From contig JAMJFZ010002307.1 in assembly GCA_026225945.1 (NCBI GenBank), forward strand, positions 3,487,001 to 3,551,000: 64,000 nucleotides of DNA. The letters are read 5' to 3'. How positions within the stretch are numbered: the stretch's first letter is position 1; every line of letters starts with the position of its first letter. The position numbers and the translations under genes were made by a program. The notes under the pieces are model-generated. The model searched no databases, was not told where the DNA came from, and saw only the letters and a list, made by a program, of their open reading frames with translations. Shown piece by piece: positions 11,979 to 22,992 of this stretch. The stretch is from Cricetomys ansorgei. Taxonomy: Eukaryota; Chordata; Mammalia; Rodentia; Nesomyidae.

Positions 11979-12187
11979 CACATATATTGTGTTATCCAAC
12001 TAAAATAAATGTTTCTTTTATAGGAAACTATAAACAATGCCTCTAAACAACTCTTTATATAAATGAAGAAGCCAGAAGCAAATAGCTGGCTCATTTGATT
12101 CAACAACAACAAAATATACTTTAGCATACCTAATGATTACAAATTCCCAGTGCAAAAAGTAGAGATTTGATTCCTGTCAGCTTTTTA

Positions 12188-12188
<1 letters not shown>

Positions 12189-12238
<50 letters not shown>

Positions 12239-12248
12239 ACACACACAC
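12189..12248. repeat. (AC)n microsatellite
   Basis: About 22 AC units, one AT interruption near 12233, then further AC units. Confidence 0.97.
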
Positions 12249-12599
12249 TATGATGAGGTTCTCACAGGAGGTGACTGATGGGGTCAGTGTCGCACGCTGC
12301 TCTCCATTTTCACTGTGAAGCAGGAAGTCTGGCCAGGATTGTTTCTTTATTCTATTGTGTTAGCTTCCAAGTTCTGTTCTACATCTCAGTATAACAAACA
12401 TGTAGGACACAGTCCTCACTCCAAGATAATATGCTCAAAGCAAGCTGTGATGGCAGGAAATTAACCCATCAGCCACTCAAGAGTGGCTTAAGGAAACCCA
12501 GTGGGCCCTGGGAGCTTGGGCTTCCACGTGTTTTTCCTTTATCCACTAGAGGGGGTAATACTCCTCCAACATAAAGGCCATGGAATCACCCGAAGGGAA
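12249..12599. other. unique non-coding sequence
   Basis: This is the flank between the microsatellite and the AT-rich candidate element. I recognise no repeat or gene in it. Confidence 0.4.
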
Positions 12600-13480
12600 T
12601 GGATTTAAACGCACACACGATGCCTTTGTTTGTTTTGAAACCAGGTTAATTAAATAATAGAATGCAGCGGAGGATGCCAAAAATCATCACTGAAAATCAC
12701 TTCGAAAATATCGGCGACACAAAGACAAGTGTTTATTGTTCTTAATCTGCGGTCGTGCAAAGATGAGTAATTGTGTTTTAGCAAGGAGAGGATAATTTAC
12801 ATAAAGTCATACTCTTTATAGCCATCCTGTAAAGAGCCGGGCACTTTTTTTTTATGTGATTAATTTCAGTTTATTAGAGTTGATGGTAAGTTGTCTGGTT
12901 TGTTCAGTGAAGAGACAAATCACCCCCTTATCTCCTTAAAGATCCATTTAAAATATCATGGGAGAATTAAGTAGATTTATAGTCGCTTATACTAGGTATC
13001 ATACATAAGTGATTATGTATAATATGACACAGTTGGGTGATGATACAAGCTACGAGACTCTTGGAGTCGGTACCACGTGTACAGAAACATTTTCTTATAT
13101 AGAGTTATATACCTGTCACTCCCCCAGGGTAAGGATTTCCCTTTAATAATTTCCAAGTCAACGAGATAAGCATTTTCTTCTTCAAACCTTACAAAAAATA
13201 GTTTGAATTGCAGAATACCCAATCACAATTCGCTTCTTAGAAGATAATCAGAATAATTGGTTAGAAATAGCCAGTTGCCATACTAATCAGATGCCATAAT
13301 CATAATTAACTATTAGGTCAGTTTCTAAAAAGTTATTTCTATGAATAAAAAGAAGCCCGATCAAAACGCAGAACAATTAGTTCAGTAGAAAAGAGACTCG
13401 TGACAAGCAAGTATGTTTCACTCTCTGTATTTTTCAGAATTCGGATCATTTTCTGCAATAAAGCGTGATCCCTTTGATTA
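12600..13480. promoter_or_regulatory. candidate conserved non-coding element
   Basis: This is AT-rich, repeat-free DNA with TTAATTAA at 12646-12653 and many further TAAT cores. It keeps CpGs in an AT-rich setting (TTCGAAAATATCGGCGAC near 12700; CTGCGGTCGTGC near 12747). This texture, with many homeodomain-type words, retained CpGs and no simple repeats, is typical of deeply conserved enhancers near developmental genes. Conservation is inferred from texture only. Confidence 0.4.
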
Positions 13481-14566
13481 GCTGCTGTGGAGGTCTGGCA
13501 GGGTGGGTGAGCACCAGGCTTTCAGTCTAAACATTGCAGACCTTGATGCTCAGGACTCCAGCAGAAATGCTGACTCAGCATGCCGGGGTAGGACCACGGC
13601 ATGGGGATGCTTTCTAAATTTTATAAAATCTTACACCGACTCAGCTGCATCTCTCATTGGCCACCCATTGCTGCAAGGAGTGAGCTGTTCCTGACCAGAA
13701 TTTCCTTCTTGATTTTGACTCCTGGAAGGCACAATGTTATACAGTCATTGGAGGCAGAAGGAAAGGCTAGTGAGCATTTGCAACTTTTTACAGGAAGCCT
13801 TCTACTACTGTATGAATGGAGGTGAAGTCCTCCACCACCTAAGCTTGATCATGAATTCCATATCACAGTGCAAATAAACACGCTTTTGAAGCCTACATTG
13901 TTTCTCAGTAATTTGTGCTGCCTGGAGATCTTCCAAACACAGCTCACAAAGGCTTGCAGAAAGGACTTACAGCCTCATGGAAAAAAAAAATCTTGTTATA
14001 GACAATACAAATATTTACAAACAATAATTCCAAATAGACCAAAGCCCTATAAATAACCATCATGTTCTCATAAACATATTACTATGCAAATCAGTTACTT
14101 AAATCCCAGCAACATATTTATCTCCTATATACATTAAGACAAATTAAAGGTCACGTCTCCAATGGAGTTTTTATAATAATCAAGGAATTGAATTATATGC
14201 ACACAAAAAGAATTACATGCTTACAACTGCATTGTGTCGTGTATAATTTATTTTACTATAATGAGGATCTTCTTCACATTGCAGTTGTTGGCTTATGATA
14301 CATTGTTTAAACAATACAGGAACAGTGTAACATGCCAAAAAAATCCACTTTTCTTCTCCTGGAGTATTTTTCATTCAGTCTTCAACACAGAAAGACTCTC
14401 TGACTACAAAGGACAGAGTGGTTTAGTTCACAGGCTCACAGGAGAAACTCACACCAAATACTATGCAACAGCGTATTCTGCTAAATTAAGAAACTCTTGA
14501 GCTGGAGGTACATGGATTAAAGTGGGCCCAGTTCTGCCTATAAGAGACTTGATGGAGAAGAGAGGT
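13481..14566. other. unique non-coding sequence
   Basis: No recognised repeat apart from an A run at about 13980-13990. There are short open frames only. Confidence 0.4.
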
Positions 14567-14655
14567 GTGTGTGTGTCTGTATTTTTGTGTGTATGTGTTG
14601 TGTGTGTATGTATGTGTCTGTATGCATGTGTGTATGTGTGTGGTGTACACACATA
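14567..14655. repeat. imperfect TG-rich repeat
   Basis: TGTGTG/TGTATG units with interruptions over about 90 bases. A T run lies 3' of it at about 14793-14810. Confidence 0.85.
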
Positions 14656-15009
14656 CTTAAGAACACTGACAAAGTGTATGTGTGTTAAAAAGAAAAGAGG
14701 GGGAAACAAGGCGATCATTGAAGACTCAGAAATAATGCTAGAATTAGTTATTTCATCAATTTCACCGAATTTGATGTGTTTGCAGGCAAAACATTTTTTT
14801 TTTTTTTTCTGGAAAGAGTAGTTGGCCCGAAAGGATTACTTAAAATTAGCGGAATAACAATGGGTACTCTGATCCACTCATGTGGCGGCGTCTCCAGACT
14901 TGAGGAAGAAAGAGGAGATGTCTAGGTATGTGGGGTCAAAAGTCCAGGCAACCAATACCAAACTCACTGAGGAAGGAATTAGGAGTAGGAGAGTCCCATT
15001 CATAAAAAT

Positions 15010-16542
15010 ACCCTAGTGACAAACCTAATCAGGAAGGTGAATGATCTCCATGATGAAAACTTTAAAGTATTGAAGGAAGAAATTGATGAAGGCACAAGAA
15101 GAGGAAAAGACCTCCATTGCTCCTGGATTGGCAGAATTAATGTGAAAATGGCTGCATTAACAAAAACAATCTATATCAAAAGTCCAATGATACTCTTCAC
15201 AGAACTAGGAAAATCAATCCTAAATTTCATATGGAAGCACAACATACCCCAGATATTCCTGAGCAGAAACACCAATGATAGAGCTACCCCAAGACCTGAT
15301 TTCAAAACACACTGCAGAGCCATAACAACAAGAACTGCATGGTGCTGGTACACAAGCAGATAAATAGGAAAAGGACTCAGAATTAAACCTACACAGATAC
15401 AGACAACTAATTTTAACAAAGCTGTAAGAAAGCATACATGGGAAATAGATAGCTTGGAAAACTGGACACCCAAATGTAGAAGACAGAAATTAGATCCCAT
15501 CTCCCCCCACTCTCCTGTACAAAATCAATTCAAAGGGACCCAAGACCGGAAGGTATGGCCCAGAATTCTCAAACTGTTTTGAACACACTTTAAATATAGG
15601 CAAGGACTATAAGCAAGGACATTAAGAAAAGGACTCTGAGAGTTCAAGAAATAATCACAAAAATAGAAAAGCTATATAGCAAAGGAACAGAAGAGTGAAG
15701 AGGCAGCTTCCAGAACGAGAGAGAATAATATAGCTGACAGACAATTATTTGTCAGTATATATAAAGAGCTCGAGAAATTAAATACCCCAAATAGCACCAA
15801 ACAAGTCAATCAGTCAATCACTAGACAAGTGCATCAACCAGGAGTCTCAAGAGAAGAAAATACAGATAGGTAATAAACATCTGAAAAAGGCTCACTATGC
15901 TTGAACCCAGGTATGAAATGCAAATTAAAACCATTGAAATTCCATCTCACCCTGGAGTGGTGACCGCTATTAAGAAAGCGAATGACTAGAAATGCTGGTT
16001 AGGATGGAGACAGAGAGTAGCTTGTTCACAGCTGGTGGAGGTGTGAACTAGTGCAGCCACTATGGGAAGTAGTGTGGGCTTCCTCAAGGCACTAAAAAGA
16101 GACCTCCCTATGGCCCAGCCACACTCTCACAGTGTGTACCCAGAGGCTGTTCCCTTCCACAGAGAAACCTGCACATCTATATTGATTGCTGCCCTAGCCA
16201 CAGTAGTCAAGAAATGATGATCCGGATGTCCATCAACAGAAGAATGGGTAAAGAAAATGTGGTCCTGAACACAGTGATTCTTTATTCAGCCTTAAAGGAA
16301 GAGAATTGATGGAACTGAACAAAATCACGCTCGGCCAAAGTGTCCAGATTCAGGGAGACAAGTGTCGAGTTTTCTCCCATAGGCAGAATCCAGGTTCTAA
16401 ACATACAGATATAATAAGAAGTCAGTGTGCAAGGGGACTACATTGGGTGTGGGGGCCTCAGTGGAAGAGAGAGGGAGAACAAGGTGGAATGATGGGGTAG
16501 AAAGACAAAATGTATTTTCTCATGTGAAGAACCTAGGTGCGT

Positions 16543-16584
<42 letters not shown>

Positions 16585-17140
16585 ACCCATGAGCACATAC
16601 ACATGCACACACACACACACATGAGCACACACATACCGATGAGCACCATACACATGAACACACACACACACACACAAGCATACATACACACACACAAGGG
16701 GACACACAGGAGCACGCATACACACACACACACACACACACACAGACACATGAAGGCAGAGGGAAGGGTCTAAAGGAGGAGAACAAGGATGTATAAATGG
16801 GATGGAATAAAGAAGATAAAGACCATGTTTTCTCTCATACAACATATATATGGAAGTATATAGATTTAATAAGGTTTTTATATTTTATTTGGTAATTCCA
16901 CCAATATTATAGTCTTTTAAAAAAAAATCTTTACAGAATCTGCACAATACATCCAAATATATAAATATGACATGAAATCAGAAGGGCACTGTTAGCAGAG
17001 ATGGGTGGCTGGGGAGAGGTGGCAATGGTATGGGGAGCAGGGGGACACAGGGAGAGCCCAGGCCAAGTATGACGTATGTCTGAAATGTCATAATGAAATC
17101 CAACTAGAATAATTCATTTTTAAAATTAAAGATAAAAGGA
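15010..17140 (+). mobile_element. LINE-1, 5'-truncated, old rodent lineage
   Basis: The + strand encodes a decayed C-terminal part of ORF2 (15016-15363). The peptide words NDLHDENFKVLKEEI, CSWIGRINVKMA and FTELGKSILNFIWKHN are recognisable as LINE-1 ORF2 downstream of the reverse transcriptase domain. After the stop the homology continues with frameshifts: CAAATTAAAACCATTGAAAT, then ATCAACAGAAGAATGGGTAA, then TATTCAGCCTTAAA. A 3' UTR follows with a CA-rich insert and an end resembling LINE-1 termini (AATGTCATAATGAAATCCA near 17085). No full-length frame remains, so it cannot move by itself. The subfamily (Lx9- or L1_Mur-like) is a guess. Confidence 0.85.
16544..16748. repeat. CA-rich repeat inside the LINE-1 3' UTR
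   Basis: Blocks of (CA)n are separated by ATGAGCACA-type interruptions. Open frames over it give Cys/Val or His/Thr repeats and are artefacts. Confidence 0.95.
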
Positions 17141-17189
17141 GCTAAGTGAGAAAGAAATTCATTGCAGGAATTCCTGGGCAGGAATCACG

Positions 17190-17264
17190 GAGGCAGAGGC
17201 AGAGGCAGAGGCAGAGGCAGAGGCAGAGGCAGAGGCAGAGGCAGAAGCAGAGGCAGAGGCAGGC
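17190..17264. repeat. (GAGGCA)n hexanucleotide repeat
   Basis: About twelve copies of GAGGCA, one reading GAAGCA, just beyond the end of the LINE-1. Confidence 0.95.
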
Positions 17265-17705
17265 AAGCCTGGCAGGCCTGGGGCTAAGGAGTCTCCACTT
17301 TTGGAGCACATGACCTGGCCCCTGAGCCACAGCACAGCCTCAGCTCACAAATTTGAGTCCCAAGCTGTGGGCCAGATTTGTGAATGAACTTCCAAAGCCA
17401 GGTAAAGTCGAGGTTTGGTAAAGTTGAGGCCTGTGCTATTTTGCATTATTTCCCAATCCTTCCTTGCTTTTAAAAAGTCCTCAGCCCCCCACACTGTGGG
17501 CACTGATTTTGGCACCCACAGTGTCCCTCGCCCATCACCCGTGCAAGACAGATGCACTACACACATTCTGTAAGGGTCCGCTTGATGAGAAAGTGACTAA
17601 ATGCAGTAGTGCTGGTGTGACATAAAAGCAAAACCCCATTAGATGTGAATTTCAGGTAAACAAAATAAAAAAAAAATTATTTTAAGTTTTGATTCTACTG
17701 GGATT
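17265..17705. other. unique non-coding sequence
   Basis: No gene or recognised repeat. An A-rich patch lies at about 17665-17680. Confidence 0.4.
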
Positions 17706-17826
17706 TGTTTTGTCTTGTCTTTTGAGACAGTCTCTCCCTGCAGTCCAGGTTGCCATGAAGCTTGTGACCTTCCTACGTCCTTCCCCCACATTCTGGGGTT
17801 ATAGCCATGAGTCGCCACATCTGGCC
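17706..17826 (-). mobile_element. B1-like SINE relic, antisense
   Basis: CTTTTGAGACAGTCTCTCCC, CAGTCCAGGTTGCC and ATTCTGGGGTTATAGCCATG, ending in CCACATCTGGCC. This is the antisense B1 outline with heavy divergence. Confidence 0.6.
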
Positions 17827-17929
17827 GAAGTAAATTTTTAGTATAAAAAACATCGGTAGGGAATGCTTCTACTGAAATTGATACTTAGACTGTGTGTGTG
17901 AGGGAGAAAGAGAGGGTTTGATTTTACTT

Positions 17930-18045
17930 TAGATAGAGTCTTGTGTATCCATGCTGCCCTTGAACTCTTGCTTCTCCTGCTCCAGCCTCCTCAGTCAGTG
18001 CTGGGATCCCAGGCATGTGCCCCCGCACCACCACGCAATTGTTTG
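17930..18045 (-). mobile_element. B1-like SINE relic, antisense
   Basis: GATAGAGTCTTGTGTATCC, CCTTGAACTCTTGCTTCTCC and AGTGCTGGGATCCCAGGCAT, then CCACCACGC. This is an old antisense B1, 100 bases from the previous one and in the same orientation. Confidence 0.65.
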
Positions 18046-18386
18046 GTTGTACCATGTTTGGTAGTTCTGGGGTTGTGTCCTTTTATGGCTCTGCCAGCAT
18101 TTCCAATATCCGGAATGCCAATTCCCTCCTTTCCACAAGGCAACAACAGGAACAGTACAAACTCACTTTGGAAAAACAAAACAAAACAAAAAGCCACATT
18201 TTGTTGTTGGGGAACTGGTTCTCCCCTGAACATGTGAACTGTATAAAGTAAGAAGAGGAAGCAAAAAGTTTGTGAGTCAAAGAAGCAGGAACAGATGAGG
18301 GAAGCAATACATCCAGTGAGTGCCCCAAACAGATGAATGTGTGTGACCTAGAGGTGTCCACGGAGGAAAGAACAAGAGAGTGGAGG

Positions 18387-18906
18387 ACACACACACACAC
18401 GCACACATGCACACTCATACACACACTCATACACACACACTCACAGACACTCATGCACACTCATACACTCATAGACACTCACACACTCACATACACTAAT
18501 GCACACTCATACACACACTCATACACACACTCATGCACACTCACACACACTCATACACACACACTCATACACACTCACACACACACTCACACACACACTC
18601 ATACACACTCAAGCACACTCACACACACTCATACACACACTCATACACAATCACACACTCACACTCATGCACACTCATATACACACTCATACACACTCAC
18701 GCACACTCACGCATACTCATACACACTCATACACAATCACACACTCACACACACTCATGCACACTCATACACACACACTCATACACACACACACTCACTC
18801 ATGCACACTCATACACACACACTCATACATACTCAAACACACTCACTCATATACACACTCACTCACACACACACACTCACTCATATACACATACACACAC
18901 ATGCAT
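18387..18906. repeat. CA-rich array with CTCATA punctuation
   Basis: About 520 bases made almost wholly of ACAC blocks separated by CTCATA, CTCATGC or CTCA at intervals near 8-14 bases. It is too regular for a decayed (CA)n and too irregular for a single minisatellite unit. Long His/Thr/Ser open frames in all three forward frames are artefacts. Confidence 0.95.
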
Positions 18907-19029
18907 GTGGGAACGTGCACTGGAAATATTAAAAGGTGGAAAGAAAAGAGAATGAATGAAAAGTTGGTGGGACCTTCAGAGTCAAAACTGGGTCTGGTGA
19001 CCCATCAGCCAGCAGACTGGAGGTTGGCC
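18907..19029. other. spacer
   Basis: Short unique spacer between the CA-rich array and the next SINE. Confidence 0.4.
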
Positions 19030-19200
19030 TCTCCTACAGAGTGAGTTCAAGGCCAGCCTGGGCCATTCACTACCATCTTGTCTCAAAATCAAAGTTTACA
19101 AAGGCCAGTGGGTGTGCTTCAATGGCAGAGCACTTGGCAGACATACAGGAGGCCTTGGTCTTGCTCCCCAGCACAGAGAGAAGGGCAGAGAAAGAAAAGA
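19030..19200 (+). mobile_element. B1 3' end joined to an ID-type SINE
   Basis: CAGAGTGAGTTCAAGGCCAG, CATCTTGTCTCAAAATCAA is the last part of a B1. It is followed by GCTTCAATGGCAGAGCACTT, GGCCTTGGTCTTGCTCCCCA and an A/G-rich tail, which is an ID element head to tail. It may be a B1-ID pair rather than one insertion. Confidence 0.65.
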
Positions 19201-19689
19201 AAGCCAGAGAGTAGGGAAGTGAGGGCCAAGAGACTAAAGGGTCCCAGGGATGTGAGGATGACAGTCTTTCTCCTCCCCAGCTAGGCCCACGCTGTCCTGC
19301 TGCTCTGTCATCCTGGGGCACAGCTGTAGGGCTGCCCACAGGACAGCGAGGGGAGGCTCAGCCGGACTCAGGAGGTGACAAGGCCGCCTTCCCGAACTCC
19401 TCACTGGTGTCTCGCCAGACAGCCAGAAAAGTCCCAGCCAGGAGGGTAAGACTTTTAAAAAATGGTTTGATTCTTGTAGACCGTGACCTAACATGTAAGG
19501 AAGATGTTACAGACATTCATGACAAACGTTTTGTGCTAGGTTGTCTGTTAGCTCTTTTAAAATTATTCTTGGTAACTTTTTTCTTCCCAAACTAGCCAGA
19601 GATACAGAAAGCGTGGGTTTTTACGTGACTTGGGGACTTTGTGGTTTTCTCTTCAGCTCCTTTTTCCTCCCTCCTTTCTTCTCTGTGTT
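19201..19689. other. unique non-coding sequence
   Basis: No gene or recognised repeat. Confidence 0.4.
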
Positions 19690-19815
19690 ATTGTTACCAG
19701 GTCTCACATAACCCAGACTGGCTTTAAAACTTGTTTTTATAGCTGAGTCTGGTCTTGAACTTCCAATCCTCTTGCCTCTACCTCCTGAGCGCTGGCTCCA
19801 CAGGTGTGCAACCAC
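19690..19815 (-). mobile_element. B1 SINE, antisense, diverged
   Basis: CACATAACCCAGACTGGCT, GTCTTGAACTTCCAATCCTC and CTACCTCCTGAGCGCTGGC, ending in GTGTGCAACCACTCC. Confidence 0.75.
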
Positions 19816-19899
19816 TCCATTTGTGAATGGAACTCAGGGATTCCTACATGCCGGATGATATGGGTAGTTGTCAGCCTGAGGCGCCTTTGAGCACCCCTC

Positions 19900-20195
19900 T
19901 GAGGAGTAGTCTCAGTTAGGTTAGTCTCCTCTAGAGGATTGTCCTGATAAGGTTTCTGAGGTAGGAAGACCCGCCCTAAATGTGGGTGGGACTGGGTCAC
20001 AGCCAGGGCTGTAGACTGACTAAAACTGGGAAAGGGGGCTGAGCAGCAACCTTCATTAGGTTCTGCTTCCTGCCACTTCTTGCCTCTGTGACTTTCCTGT
20101 GATGATGGACTGCCCCTCCACCCTCCACCCCTCCCCAGCTGCAAGCCAGCTCCTTGTCAGGTATTTTTGCCACAGCAATGAGACAAGGAACTAAC
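19900..20195 (+). mobile_element. URR1-like DNA element
   Basis: TAGGAAGACCCGCCCTAAAT, GTGGGTGGGACTGGGTCACA, CTGCTTCCTGCCACTTCTTG and TGACTTTCCTGTGATGATGG follow the order of a short rodent non-autonomous repeat that I know as URR1 (hAT-type by classification). Two more copies occur at 50.1 and 55.3 kb, which supports a dispersed family. The family name is from memory. Confidence 0.55.
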
Positions 20196-20837
20196 ACTAG
20201 GCAGGCCCCCTACCGACTGAGCTGCAGGTAAGCAGGGCATTAGATCCCAGGAGACAGGTGCAGTTACCCAAGGCACCAAATCACCTGGAAGTCCTTTGGC
20301 ATTTGTATGGAGCTGCTGGCTCCTGCCACTCAGTTCCCTAGTCCTTAGATGGTTTGGCAATTGGTTGTTCACACACATAAATGGGGTGAGATGAAAAATC
20401 ACTTGGAAATATACTGAAAAGAAACCTTCCTCACAACTCCAATTCACATGCTGCAGGTAGGGCCCAGTGTGTGCGGGGGCTGGGGGGCTGGGAGCACACT
20501 GAAAAAAGTTTTTGTTTTGAAGAGTTAATGAGTAGCAAAGAAAGCCTGACATGCTGGTCTAAGCTTGTTTTCAACTCAGCTTCAGAGAGGGCTGATGTGC
20601 TTTCCCAGGGAAGACAACTCAAAGGACTTCTAGAAAGTTCTCTCAGTTTTGCTGTCAACAGGGCACCTCCCGGGAAGAAGCTGTACCATGTGTCCTCTGC
20701 TTGCCACTCACCAAATTTAGGGTGAGGGATTAAAATGGGATGGGGGAAATCGGCACACTAGCGTAGGTGGTGGTCTCTAGAGGCCGGCCAGTGGATTCTC
20801 TCTTGTCAGGTTTACTATTTTTTGTCAGAGACTTTGA
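20196..20837. other. unique non-coding sequence
   Basis: No recognised repeat or gene. A G-rich patch (GGGGCTGGGGGGCTGGGAGC) lies near 20476. Confidence 0.4.
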
Positions 20838-21210
20838 TAAATATATATGTATATACATATATTGTAATATATGGTATACATATTATTTATATTATATTAT
20901 ATATACTATAATACATATTAGATATACATATTATACATATATATTATGTATAATATAATAGGAAATACAAATAATATTATATAGTATACATATAATATAT
21001 ACTATATATAAGATCCATAGTATATAGTATATTATATAATGTAATATATATTATATAATGTAATATATAGTATATATAACATGTATACTATTCACACATA
21101 ATGTATATATATATATGTGTGTGTATGTGTGTGTGTGTATATATATATGTGTGTGTGTATGTGTTTGTGTGTGTGTATATATATGTGTGTATATATATAT
21201 ATATATATAA
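20838..21210. repeat. AT-rich palindromic tract with TG/TA microsatellite end
   Basis: About 280 bases of nearly pure A/T made of words such as TATATAATGTAATATATA and ATAGTATATA in direct and inverted copies. It then passes into alternating TATATA and GTGTGT blocks (about 21105-21210). Many self-complementary segments are present. Confidence 0.95.
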
Positions 21211-22925
21211 AGGAATGTTTATCAAATTTCCATTTAGGGAGCTGAGAGGACTTCATGTATGATGGCACTCCAACACAAAAGGGAAATAATATGGACACAT
21301 TTAGAAGTTGCCATTTGGAACCCCACGTCTTGCTGACCTGGTCCCCTGTCCCCGTCACAGGTGCACACACAAAGCTGAATTCCTGTAGGCTGAGGGCAGC
21401 TCGCCTCGTTGATACTTGTGCAAGAAGGACCTGCAGGTTTTGTTTCAACTGATACCGACAGCACAGCATTGCCACTGAGGAAGCGAGTGTGCCTGATAAC
21501 AGGCCTGAAATGGTTTGAATGAGGAAGCGATTGTTCTGACCCTGGAACTGGTTGGAACAGGCCTTCCTGGTGTTCTGTTCTGCTCTGAAAACTCTGTGAA
21601 ACAGACAAACAAGATTGCATTCAAAAGGGAACCGAGTTTGAGTGAGGAAAGTCAAACCAATTGCCATGTGCTGTGTTTGAAATATTCTCCTAGAAGAGAC
21701 GAGCCTGGCCCTGTGAGAGGTGACTTCACACAATGTACCACACATTTGCAAGATGGTTAGATGGAAATCAGTGGAAATCAGATGGACTCTCATGAAAGGC
21801 AGAGCCAGATGTGATGAATGGTGATGAATGCATGCTCCAAGCAGTTAGACATTCAACATAAAGTTTATCTGTTGTCTAAACTTTGAGGCAGCTTTTTCAG
21901 AGGACTTCCCTAGCTGAGAAATTCAGAGACAGGCTGGTAAACCTAACATGTCTCACCTGGTAGGAAAAAAGGAGCAGAGGACATTCAAAGGCAGGAGACC
22001 CTACGGCATAGGCAGTCAACTGATTTCCTCTAAAGTCAAACTTGGATCCAATTGGATCCAATAGTCTGTATGAAAACATATTTCTGCTTTGTTCCCGAGA
22101 AAGACTTTATTTGTAAAACAAGAGAAATGAGCCCAGGATTATGGGAAATAACTAATGAGAAACTGTATGAACACCTAGTTAAGATTTAGGTCCCTTCCAA
22201 ATCTGTCAATTGGAAATCATGTATGACAAGAATATGGACAGTTTTCTTCCATGGTTCTTATTTCACCATGATCTGCTGCTCCAGAGTGTGATGTATGATT
22301 AATTAATTAATGACTAACAGCAACCTACAGAAGCCTTTGAACCTTGTCACACTCTGTTGACGAGGACTGTAGCATTGGGATGGTATATTAAAAGTCAAGG
22401 AAAATTTGATTTCTCCCCAGTATTAATGTTACCTTGGGAATATGCAGAAGAGGGAGAGTCCACACCTAAGTCTTGATTGCAATTTTATAATATACCCCTC
22501 ATACAATTTGCACCCCATTAATTAACTTAGAGTGTTTTTAATCATTGCTTTTGATGTGCTCTATTAAAACATAAAGGGAACCATGGAAAAGGGGGCAAAC
22601 TCTCAAAAGATGACATAGAGGAAGGAAAAGGGTGTCCCAGATTAGGATGTTGGGGGCAGTGATGCTCTGTGGGCTAGTGACAGAACACAGGAACTAGATC
22701 ACCAGCGTACTGTATTCAAGAATGGAGCTCCTCTGCTGGCACGCTTGCACCCAAGAGATATATGTGCACATACATATATGTGTAATGTGTGTATGTTTAT
22801 ACAGGGGGCTGTGGATTGAGCTTGTGATGGCTATCTGACCTAGGCAGCATCACGGAGGTCTCTGCTTAGAAATCTCACACTCCATTAAATGCTCTGATAT
22901 TTTGTATTAAAATTACTAATGGGTG
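21211..22925. other. unique non-coding sequence
   Basis: No recognised repeat. It contains the longest reverse-strand frame that is not mostly low-complexity (21092-21793). That frame's C-terminal part runs into the AT/TG tract, it matches nothing I know, and I do not call it a gene. GATTAATTAATTAATGAC at about 22298-22315 is a triple TAAT-type word in an otherwise plain, AT-rich stretch that may be a conserved element. Confidence 0.4.
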
Positions 22926-22992
22926 TGGGGCTGAATAGAAGGCTCAGAAGTTAAGAGCACTTACTCCCTGCTGTTGCAGAGAATCTGGGTGT
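22926..22992 (+). mobile_element. B3 SINE 5' fragment
   Basis: GGGGCTGAATAGAAGGCTCA, AGAAGTTAAGAGCACTTAC and CTGTTGCAGAGAATCTGGGT form the head of a B3. It stops abruptly where a different sequence begins (TGTGCCAGGGGCCAGTCCTG). Confidence 0.65.

Noticed and set aside
15016..15363. LINE-1 ORF2-like 115-residue frame as a functional gene
   Set aside because: It is a short C-terminal remnant, frameshifted and stopped; it is annotated only as part of the decayed LINE-1.
16438..16845. Cys/Val-rich frames on the reverse strand
   Set aside because: Translation of the (CA)n block inside a LINE-1 3' UTR.
18333..19044. Overlapping His/Thr/Ser-rich frames up to 199 residues
   Set aside because: All three frames are open because the CA-rich array has no stop codons; this is low-complexity artefact.
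21092..21793. 233-residue reverse-strand frame
   Set aside because: About 40 residues come from the AT/TG tract. The rest matches no family that I know, and a frame of this length in 64 kb is compatible with chance. A protein search and transcript data would settle it.
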